NCBI GenBank assembly: GCA_027031565.1
Contig: JALVPX010000119.1
Location: 1 to 14,673 of the forward strand
Direction: 5' to 3'
Source of the DNA: Deltaproteobacteria bacterium
GTDB lineage: Bacteria > Desulfobacterota > Dissulfuribacteria > Dissulfuribacterales > JALVPX01
Length of the DNA: 14,673 nucleotides
The notes beneath the pieces are model-generated. The model was not told where the DNA came from. It worked only from the letters and a program-made list of their open reading frames with translations, and did not search any database. The first letter of the stretch is position 1. Each line of letters opens with the position of its first letter. Below are positions 7,594 to 13,628 of the stretch, piece after piece. A program made the position numbers and the translations under genes.

Positions 7594-8922
7594 ATGCATA
7601 TCACAGTGATAGGAACCGGATACGTTGGCCTTGTAGCCGGAGCTGGTCTTGCGGACTTCGGCATGCACGTCATCTGCATAGACAAGGATGAAAGCAAGAT
7701 AGAGGCCCTTGAACAGGGAGAAATCCCCTTTTACGAACCGGGTCTTAAAGAACTGGTGGAGCGAAACGTCAAAAATGGCAGGCTCACCTTTGGAACAGAA
7801 CTTGCCCCTGCAGTAAAACAGTCCCTGGTAATATTTATAGCAGTTGGAACGCCGTCTGATGGTCAGGGAGGCGTTGACCTGACCTTTGTGAAGGCGGTTG
7901 CCGAGGAACTGGCCGAGACTGTGGACGAATACAAGGTTGTCGTAACCAAAAGCACAGTACCTGTAGGCACCAACAGGTGGATACAAGAAATAATCAACAA
8001 GAACACTCCTGCTGAAATCAATGTGGATGTGGTGTCCAACCCGGAATTTCTCAGGGAAGGGGCAGCAGTGGAGGACTTCATGCGGCCGAACCGCGTTGTG
8101 CTAGGCTCTGAGAGCCAGCAGGCCCTGGCCATCGTGAAGGACATTTACAGGCCCCTCTACCTTATTGAAACCCCTTTTGTCGTAACAGGGCTCGAAACCG
8201 CTGAAATGATAAAATATGCCTCAAATGCCTTTTTGGCTACCAAAATCTCTTTCATCAATGAAATAGCCAACTTATGCGAGGCAGTGGGTGCAGACGTGCA
8301 CCAGGTTGCAAAGGCCATGGGGCTGGACAGGCGCATTGGGCCAAAATTTCTGCATCCTGGCCCAGGCTTTGGAGGTTCTTGTTTTCCAAAGGATACCGAG
8401 GCCTTAGCAAGGCTGGGCCGGGATTACGATTCTCCTATGCAAATCGTTGAGACAGTCATTTCCGTTAACGAGGCGCAAAAAATGCGCATGGTGGACAAGA
8501 TCGAATCGCTGGCTGGGGACCTGAAATCAAAGAGGATAGCAATATTGGGATTATCCTTTAAACCCAACACCAGTGACGTGAGAGAATCGCCTGCCATAAC
8601 CATAGTGGGAGAACTGCTTGCACGCGGAGCACACGTAGCAGCTTATGATCCTGCCGCGGAAGATGAGTTTAAACGTATATTTTCCACCGAACAAATTGAC
8701 TATAGACCAAATGCCTATGAGGCTGCAGAGGGATCAGACGCCGTTGTAGTTGTGACTGAGTGGAATGAATTCAGGAACCTTGACCTGGGACGAATCAAGC
8801 AGAGCGTCAAGCAGCCGGTATTAATCGATCTTCGCAATATATATGATCCCCGGAGGATGAAAGAGCTTGGCTTTGATTACACGAGTGTCGGCCGCCCTCT
8901 ATCTGCTTTGAAACAGTGCTGA
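7594..8922 (+). CDS. ugd: UDP-glucose 6-dehydrogenase
   Basis: Oxidises UDP-glucose to UDP-glucuronate with two NAD+. The 442-residue length is usual. The N-terminal NAD site GTGYVGL is at 8-14, EFLREG with the family glutamate at 151-156, the KYASNAFLATKISF helix at 207-220, and GFGGSCFPKD with catalytic C263 at 258-267. The C-terminal domain has LGLSFKPNTSDVRESP and LIDLRNIYDP. It starts 13 bases after the epimerase gene, with AGGGG (7579-7583) straddling the epimerase stop as ribosome-binding site. It is the last gene of the plus-strand operon. Its final 116 bases are also read in antisense as the end of hflX, and no terminator hairpin is visible between them. A closely related UDP-N-acetylmannosamine dehydrogenase is less likely given the motifs and the neighbouring epimerase. 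Confidence 0.97.
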   Translation: MHITVIGTGYVGLVAGAGLADFGMHVICIDKDESKIEALEQGEIPFYEPGLKELVERNVKNGRLTFGTELAPAVKQSLVIFIAVGTPSDGQGGVDLTFVKAVAEELAETVDEYKVVVTKSTVPVGTNRWIQEIINKNTPAEINVDVVSNPEFLREGAAVEDFMRPNRVVLGSESQQALAIVKDIYRPLYLIETPFVVTGLETAEMIKYASNAFLATKISFINEIANLCEAVGADVHQVAKAMGLDRRIGPKFLHPGPGFGGSCFPKDTEALARLGRDYDSPMQIVETVISVNEAQKMRMVDKIESLAGDLKSKRIAILGLSFKPNTSDVRESPAITIVGELLARGAHVAAYDPAAEDEFKRIFSTEQIDYRPNAYEAAEGSDAVVVVTEWNEFRNLDLGRIKQSVKQPVLIDLRNIYDPRRMKELGFDYTSVGRPLSALKQC

Positions 8923-10510
8923 CAAGGTCACCCAGCCCTTCTTTGGTAACGGCCGAGATAATAACACCGTTTTTGGGAGCAGCAGGCCTCTGCCCCTTTT
9001 GCACCAGGTCGGCCTTGTTCATAACCACGACCCTTGGAACCTGGGAAAGGCCCATTTCCTCAAGGATGGTTTCAACTGTGGCCATCTCCTCTTGCTTGTA
9101 AGGACTTGTCATATCAACTACGTGAAGAAACAGGGCTGCATCTTCCAGTTCTTCCAGGGTGGATCTGAAGGCTACCCTGAGCCCCTTGGGCATGTGCCTT
9201 ATGAAGCCCACTGTGTCTGAAAGCAAGGCCTTGGTGCCGTTCTCAAGCCTTATACCCCTGGTAGTTGGATCAAGGGTTGCAAAAAGACGGTCTTCGGACA
9301 AGACATCACTGCCGGTCATTGCATTTAACAAAGTAGATTTGCCTGCGTTGGTATAACCTATGATCGATATTACTGGGCAAGCCTTTTTGCGCCTTTTTTT
9401 GCGCCGCTCGAGCCTCGCCTTTGCCACGGCCTTCAACTCCCTTTCAAGAGAGGTGATGCGCTGTTTTATGCGCCGCCTGTCCACCTCCAGCTTGGTTTCG
9501 CCCGGCCCCCTGCCGCCGATTCCGCCCGTAAGCCTCGACATGGCTATTCCGCGGCCAACAAGCCTTGGAAGCAGGTAACGCAGCTGGGCAAGCTCGACCT
9601 GTATCTTGCCTTCCCTGCTCCGTGCCCTGCGGGCAAAGATGTCCAGGATCAGCTGGGTGCGGTCAATGACCTTCAAGTCCATCAATTTTGCAATATTGTT
9701 CACCTGCACCGGGGAAAGCTCTTGATCAAAGATCACCAGGGTTGCTCCAAGATAAAGCGCCCTGATCAAGATTTCCTTCAATTTTCCCTTGGTCAGCAGG
9801 TGGGCAGGGTTGTAACGGTTTATACGCTGGTAAACGGTCTCAAGCACCTCAACATTTGCCGATAGGGCAAGTTCCTTTAATTCTGCCAAGGATTGTTCGG
9901 CATCTGCGCGGCGCCCTCTGCCTGCGTGGACAAGAATCGCTTTCTCCTCGCCGCCCTTTAATTTGAAAACGCGCTGCTGCTTCTGGATGGCCAGCTCTGT
10001 CTCGGTGATAAAGGTATCCCAGCCGCCTGGAACTGCTGATGGATGACGGTATGTTTCAATGGAATATGGTTCACCCTGTTCTGTCCAGGGGAGCAAATGG
10101 CCCCAATATACTCTGCCTGGAAGCCCGTCAACCACGTCCACTGCCACCATGGAATCCAGACGGAGCAGGGCCATGTCTGTGATATCTTCGTGATCAAGGC
10201 CCTTTCCATTTCCTAAATGGGTATGAATGATTCTCAGGCCTTTAAGCCTGTCATGGGATCTGCGGTAATAGGAAAGATCCGGGATGTAGATGGAATGGCG
10301 GTCTCCCAAGATGACGTGGGTCACATTGCCTTTGCGGTCAGCTATAACTGCTACCTGCCTGCCAAGGGCACTCGATATTGTGCACATGGCACGGCATAAT
10401 TCAGGTGTGAGAAGCTTTTGTGGTGGTATCCTTCTTCTGTAAAGCCTTTCTAAAGCGCGCCTCTCGTTGGAAGCCAAGCCTTTTGTGTCTCCATATATCT
10501 TCTGTGCCAT
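8807..10510 (-). CDS. hflX: Ribosome-splitting GTPase HflX, long form with extra N-terminal domain
   Basis: HflX binds the 50S subunit and rescues stalled or hibernating ribosomes. At 567 residues it is about 140 longer than E. coli HflX. Residues 1 to about 185 are an extra domain (see findings). About 188-320 is the HflX nucleotide-binding-like domain (AILVHAG, NRYNPAHLLTKGKL). The glycine-rich GGIGGRGPGETKLE (329-342) leads into a coiled coil with a very basic end (368-377). The GTPase domain has G1 GYTNAGKST (385-393), G2 with the FATLDPTTR segment, G3 DTVGF (432-436), G4 NKAD (498-501) and G5 SA (519-520). The start MAQKIYGDTKG fits other long HflX proteins as I recall them. The last 38 or so residues lie beyond the GTPase fold, look unconserved, and overlap ugd. 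It is transcribed alone, with a promoter almost touching the ATG and no ribosome-binding site. Confidence 0.95.
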   Translation of the reverse strand: MAQKIYGDTKGLASNERRALERLYRRRIPPQKLLTPELCRAMCTISSALGRQVAVIADRKGNVTHVILGDRHSIYIPDLSYYRRSHDRLKGLRIIHTHLGNGKGLDHEDITDMALLRLDSMVAVDVVDGLPGRVYWGHLLPWTEQGEPYSIETYRHPSAVPGGWDTFITETELAIQKQQRVFKLKGGEEKAILVHAGRGRRADAEQSLAELKELALSANVEVLETVYQRINRYNPAHLLTKGKLKEILIRALYLGATLVIFDQELSPVQVNNIAKLMDLKVIDRTQLILDIFARRARSREGKIQVELAQLRYLLPRLVGRGIAMSRLTGGIGGRGPGETKLEVDRRRIKQRITSLERELKAVAKARLERRKKRRKKACPVISIIGYTNAGKSTLLNAMTGSDVLSEDRLFATLDPTTRGIRLENGTKALLSDTVGFIRHMPKGLRVAFRSTLEELEDAALFLHVVDMTSPYKQEEMATVETILEEMGLSQVPRVVVMNKADLVQKGQRPAAPKNGVIISAVTKEGLGDLVSTVSKQIEGGRHSCNQSQALSSSGDHIYCEDRLIPAA

Positions 10511-10769
10511 ATGTTGACGCTAAATTAAGTACTAATAAGCACTATTGCAACCATCTAAGCGAAGGATCTTCCGATTATTATTCCACCCCAATACATGCAT
10601 CTTAAAGTCCGCTTCCCCAAATTGCCCTTTCGCCTCTTCCATAGCGTAGTTGCCTTTCATTCAAAAAATCTTTGGAATATCATCGGCATGTATATGTATT
10701 GTGTGCCTCGGCGATTGACTTTAATGCCTTTTAATAATTGGGTTTTTTGATGTTCTTATCCTAAGCTTG
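10511..10769. other. Gene-free stretch upstream of hflX
   Basis: Apart from the hflX promoter I find no convincing gene here. The minus strand has a 42-codon ATG frame (10532-10660, starting MKGNYAMEEAKGQFGE), and another frame just upstream reads PRHTIHIHADD. Neither has a ribosome-binding site, and the first runs over the hflX promoter. They could be the frameshifted remains of an older gene, but I do not recognise it. The stretch is AT-rich towards 10700-10760 with a GGGTTTTTT run lacking a clear stem. Confidence 0.35.
10522..10550 (-). promoter_or_regulatory. Predicted sigma-70 promoter of hflX, possibly leaderless
   Basis: Read on the minus strand, TTGCAA (10545-10550), a 17-base spacer and TAATTT (10522-10527) form a good sigma-70 promoter. 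Only 11 bases separate the -10 box from the hflX ATG, so transcription would begin about 4-6 bases before the start codon. No Shine-Dalgarno sequence is present, consistent with a leaderless mRNA. Confidence 0.5.
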
Positions 10770-10890
10770 GTTGTGTCTCATTAGACATGAACGAGCCCTG
10801 AACACAAAGCTATCGGCCTTGCTTTAAAACAGACCTTTTAAAGAAAAATGCTGTTGATCAAAAAATCAGGCGTGGGGAGCGGCCGCTAGT
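10770..10890 (+). repeat. Possible decayed remnant of the structured repeat
   Basis: A weak resemblance to the element that starts 38 bases further on. GTTGTGTCT (10770-10778) and AGACATGAAC (10783-10792) form a small hairpin echoing the GGTGTCTCC/CTAGACC end. Then GCTTTAAAACAGACCTTTTAAAG recalls the core, and CAGGCGTGGGGAGCGGCCGCTAG recalls CAGGCGTGGGGCGGCGGCTGG of copy 3 (11158-11178). The match is partial and judged by eye. Confidence 0.4.
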
Positions 10891-10927
10891 ATCGGCCCCT
10901 TAACTATTGATATGGGATTTATTACAA

Positions 10928-11274
10928 GGTCTAGTGGTGTCTCCCTCAGAGTTTTCAGAGTTCTTTTCGTGCGGCTGCACTACATCTTAATCCCATTCAC
11001 GCCGAAAACTCTTCAGGAGCCACTCACTAGACCTGATCCGCACCTGCGTATAAACAAAACGGCTTTTCTTTCAAAAAGACTTTTTAAAAACCTGTATCGT
11101 CGGTTTTAAGGCATGAGAATCAAAGACTCCTCGGGATAAAAAGCTTTGGGATTGAGCAGGCGTGGGGCGGCGGCTGGTGTGGCTCCTGAACCATTTTTAA
11201 CGTGAAGAGGTCGAAGAGCCTTTGCAGGCGCATGGCGGACCTTTAAAAATGGTGAAGGAGACACACCAGCTACC
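10928..11274 (+). repeat. Structured repeat element, copy 3 (complete, MITE-like)
   Basis: The fullest copy, about 347 bases. The left end (10928-11033) opens GGTCTAGTGGTGTCTCC and closes GGAGCCACTCACTAGACC. The right end (about 11170-11274) opens GCTGGTGTGGCTCC and closes GGAGACACACCAGCTACC. Read in complement, the right end follows the same order as the left (GGTGTGTCTCC, about 70 bases, GGAGCCACACC), so the ends are long imperfect inverted repeats. Each also folds on itself, for example CCATTTTTAA (11191-11200) with TTAAAAATGG (11243-11252). The core of about 136 bases has no credible gene. No clear target-site duplication was found. The form suggests a non-autonomous mobile element or foldback element; no transposase is in the window. 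Confidence 0.8.
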
Positions 11275-11368
11275 TATTTGCTGTTTGACCTGTTGGGGGA
11301 AATACGTATGTTGAGTAAATTTAAAAGCCAGCGGCGCAATAAAATCGTCCGGAAACTTTTTGGCACTG

Positions 11369-11395
11369 CACAAAAACCTATTTATACTTTTTGTG
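11369..11395 (-). terminator. Possible weak terminator hairpin at the end of the XXXCH gene
   Basis: CACAAAAA (11369-11376) pairs with TTTTTGTG (11388-11395), eight pairs around the TAG stop codon at 11378-11380. On the minus strand the stem ends in TTTTTGTG, giving a U-rich tail. The stem is AT-rich and contains the stop codon, so termination is only a possibility. Confidence 0.3.
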
Positions 11396-11944
11396 GCACA
11401 TTGCTTTCAATTTGTCTGCCTTATTAAACAGAGAAACGGCCTCCTCAAATTTTCCATCTTCAGCCGCAGACAACGCCTTTTTGGCAAGTTCGATACACAT
11501 TTCCCACTCTTTCTGCCAGGTAGTGTCCACAAACGCTTCATACTCCTCCTTGGTACGCCACAGGGCCTTCAAATCTGCATCACTTGGAGGGAGCCCCTGT
11601 CTGACATTCTTTTTGATGAGCTTCCACACATTGCCCATCTCTTTCTTGATCTTTTTGGCTTTGAAAGGCCGTTTTTCTCTCTTCCCCAAAGGTTTCTGCC
11701 CAGCAGGCCGGCTTGAAACCCCGGCTGCCAGTCCTGCCTCTGGTGAAAGGGGGAGTTTGATTTCAAGCTTAATAACAGCCGCGTCTCGCTTGACCTTTTT
11801 CTCCATCTTCCAGTAACCGCTCTTACCCAGTTCCACCAGGGAGCCTGCGATTTCCAGCCGACCATCCGCAATGGAGCCGGAAAGCCTTGCTAGGTCTTGC
11901 GCAATGATCGTACGGTCAATTTCGCCCTTCTTCTTTTGCTTCAT
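11378..11944 (-). CDS. XXXCH domain protein with amphi-Trp-like N-terminus
   Basis: A 188-residue, lysine-rich protein without a signal peptide. Residues 1-66 (RTIIAQDLARLSGSIADGRLEIAG, then alternating charged and hydrophobic residues ending KLEIKLPL) resemble the amphi-Trp domain: a helix plus beta strands. A linker rich in Lys, Pro and Gly follows (67-98). Residues 99-188 look like a helical bundle ending KAMCHKKYK, with C183-H184. As I recall, this C-terminal pattern defines the XXXCH domain family, found with the uncharacterised 'GAK system' in sulfate-reducing relatives. It also resembles the last helix of cytochrome c', but the first cysteine of CxxCH is missing and no export signal is present, so covalent haem is unlikely. 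AGGAG lies nine bases before the ATG, and a TATAAT box (11967-11972 in complement) lies upstream. Its molecular function is unknown. Confidence 0.75.
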   Translation of the reverse strand: MKQKKKGEIDRTIIAQDLARLSGSIADGRLEIAGSLVELGKSGYWKMEKKVKRDAAVIKLEIKLPLSPEAGLAAGVSSRPAGQKPLGKREKRPFKAKKIKKEMGNVWKLIKKNVRQGLPPSDADLKALWRTKEEYEAFVDTTWQKEWEMCIELAKKALSAAEDGKFEEAVSLFNKADKLKAMCHKKYK

Positions 11945-11966
11945 AATTATTACTCCTATCGTTAAA

Positions 11967-11972
11967 ATTATA
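11967..11972 (-). promoter_or_regulatory. -10 box of the XXXCH gene
   Basis: A perfect TATAAT on the minus strand, 22 bases before the ATG at 11944. No good -35 hexamer lies 16-18 bases upstream, so the promoter may need an activator. It shares the intergenic region with the divergent response regulator gene. Confidence 0.4.
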
Positions 11973-12020
11973 GCCCTATATTCCCTGCAGTGCTACGGCG
12001 AATTTGTTTCCAAATCACAC

Positions 12021-12100
12021 GTGTCAAAAAAATGTCATTAAAATGTTTGACACTATTCAAACCCTTATGTAATTTTCATGACTATGAAAAGGGTTGACAC
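12021..12100. promoter_or_regulatory. Cluster of TGTCA/TGACA boxes before the response regulator gene
   Basis: Four related boxes lie in 80 bases: GTGTCAAA (12021-12028), TGTCATT (12033-12039), TTTGACAC (12046-12053) and GTTGACAC (12093-12100). The first two TGTCA cores are direct repeats 11 bases apart, one helical turn. The first and third form a perfect 8-base inverted repeat, and the third overlaps the predicted -35. This arrangement is typical of an operator; autoregulation by the response regulator is a natural guess but is not shown. Confidence 0.45.
12047..12075 (+). promoter_or_regulatory. Predicted sigma-70 promoter of the response regulator operon
   Basis: A perfect TTGACA (12047-12052), 17-base spacer and TAATTT (12070-12075). 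Transcription would start near 12082, inside the palindrome TTTTCAT/ATGAAAA (12073-12090, 4-base loop), which could be an operator. The leader would be about 57 bases to the ATG at 12139. Confidence 0.6.
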
Positions 12101-12138
12101 TTAATAATGAACGGGATTGGAGTGAAGGGGGATGCAAC

Positions 12139-13599
12139 ATGCGAAATGAATCAGTACTGGTAGTTGATGATGCGCCGGACATACGCTCTGGCATGGCGCA
12201 CATCCTTCAGCAAGAAGGCTTTTTTGTTGACACTGCCAGTGACGGCCAGGAGGCCATAGACAAGCTGGATCAGCGTTTTTTTGACATCGTGCTCACGGAC
12301 CTTGCCATGCCCCGGAAAGATGGCATGGAGGTGTTGAAATTTGTCACAGAGAATTCCCCTGAATCAATATGCATTATCATTACTGGATTTGGCACAATAA
12401 AAGGCGCGGTAGAGGCCATGCGGCAGGGAGCCTTTGACTATCTTACCAAGCCTGTCAAGACAGAAGAAGTGCTCATAATCATTGAAAAGGCCCTGGAGGT
12501 AAGGCAGCTTCGTCGAGAGAACAAGACATTGAAGCAGGAACTCCAAAGCCGCTACGGCTTTGAGCGCATCGTGGGCTCAAGCGAATCAATGCAGAGGGTC
12601 TTCAGGCTGATCGAACGTGTTGCAAACACAGACAGCACAGTACTGATCACAGGTGAAAGCGGAACCGGAAAAGAACTCATTGCCCATGCCATACACTACT
12701 CGAGTGACAGAAGGGACGGGCCTTTTGTGCCTGTAAATTGCGCAGCAATCCCGGAAGAGCTGTTGGAAAGCGAACTTTTTGGCCATGAAAAAGGCGCATT
12801 TACCCATGCAATCAGGACCAGGATAGGCAGGTTTGAACTGGCCAACAAGGGCACCATATTCCTCGATGAGATCGGGGAAATGAGCCCCTCCCTGCAAGTC
12901 AAGCTCTTGAGGGTGCTGCAGGAACGCAAGTTTGAACGCGTGGGGGGCGTAAAGACCATTCAAGTAGACATACGCATCCTTGCTGCAACTAACATAGATT
13001 TGGAACAGGCCGTGAAGGAAGGCCGTTTCAGGGAGGACCTCTTTTACAGGCTTAACGTTATCCCAATTAATGTTCCCCCTCTGCGCGAAAGACGTTCAGA
13101 CATTCCACTACTGATCGCACATTTCATGAAGAAATTTACCAGGAATCAGAAATCGGCTGTCAGGGGCATCGAGAACGATGCCATGGAATGTCTGCTTAAT
13201 TACGAATGGCCTGGAAATGTAAGGGAATTGGAAAATATAATAGAAAGAATGGTGATCCTGGCCAACGGCCCCAAAATCACCGTCAAGGATCTGCCCGAAC
13301 GCATTCTTGAATCCGCATCGAACCTTGGGATTCACAGGGTTCAATCCCACATCCCTTCGTTGCCGGAAGATGGTTTTTCCCTCAGTTCCGCGGTACAAGA
13401 ATTTGAAAAGGCACTTATAATACAGGCCTTGGACAGAACAGGATGGGTCAAGAACAGGGCTGCCAAATTGTTGAAGATGAATAGGACCACACTCATAGAA
13501 AAAATGAAGAAACAGAAACTCATGGTGCCCAAGGCCAAGGCAGCAGGGGCTAAAAAGGCTGAAAAACGCCCCAAAAAGGAATCTGTTGCGGTTTCTTGA
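12139..13599 (+). CDS. NtrC-family response regulator, sigma-54-dependent activator
   Basis: A 486-residue, three-domain regulator. The receiver (1-120) has D10-D11, phosphoacceptor D54, T82 and K104. The AAA+ domain (about 142-370) has Walker A GESGTGKE (172-179), a GAFTHA loop (219-224), Walker B TIFLDE (239-244), LAATN (281-285) and WPGNVRELEN (357-366). A Fis-type helix-turn-helix follows (about 418-462), then a Lys/Ala-rich tail. Such proteins hydrolyse ATP to open sigma-54 promoters. GAFTHA departs from the usual GAFTGA but keeps the threonine that touches sigma-54. The start at 12139 is preferred over a TTG at 12094: it has GGGGG seven bases upstream and begins directly at the receiver. 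No partner histidine kinase is in the window. The target genes are unknown. The secreted-protein gene starts 29 bases after it, probably in the same operon. Confidence 0.95.
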   Translation: MRNESVLVVDDAPDIRSGMAHILQQEGFFVDTASDGQEAIDKLDQRFFDIVLTDLAMPRKDGMEVLKFVTENSPESICIIITGFGTIKGAVEAMRQGAFDYLTKPVKTEEVLIIIEKALEVRQLRRENKTLKQELQSRYGFERIVGSSESMQRVFRLIERVANTDSTVLITGESGTGKELIAHAIHYSSDRRDGPFVPVNCAAIPEELLESELFGHEKGAFTHAIRTRIGRFELANKGTIFLDEIGEMSPSLQVKLLRVLQERKFERVGGVKTIQVDIRILAATNIDLEQAVKEGRFREDLFYRLNVIPINVPPLRERRSDIPLLIAHFMKKFTRNQKSAVRGIENDAMECLLNYEWPGNVRELENIIERMVILANGPKITVKDLPERILESASNLGIHRVQSHIPSLPEDGFSLSSAVQEFEKALIIQALDRTGWVKNRAAKLLKMNRTTLIEKMKKQKLMVPKAKAAGAKKAEKRPKKESVAVS

Positions 13600-13628
13600 C
13601 TGCAAAACTCTTCCGGGAATATTTGAGT

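Noticed and set aside
8900..8960. Bidirectional terminator between ugd and hflX
   Set aside because: No GC-rich stem with a T run on either strand in the overlap or nearby.
10532..10660. 42-codon minus-strand frame starting MKGNYAMEEAKG
   Set aside because: No ribosome-binding site, overlaps the hflX promoter, and no family was recognised; mentioned with the gene-free stretch as a possible remnant.
10928..11274. Integron attC site or IS200/IS605-type end
   Set aside because: No GTTRRRY/RYYYAAC core and no Y1 transposase; the symmetry is of inverted ends rather than the attC or REP layout.
11308..11427. 39-codon plus-strand frame starting MLSKFKSQRRNK, with GGGGG a few bases upstream
   Set aside because: Short, unrecognised, and its end overlaps the XXXCH gene in antisense. 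A real small protein is possible but the support is one ribosome-binding-like run only.
13108..13605. 165-codon minus-strand frame
   Set aside because: Shadow of the AAA+ and helix-turn-helix region of the response regulator.
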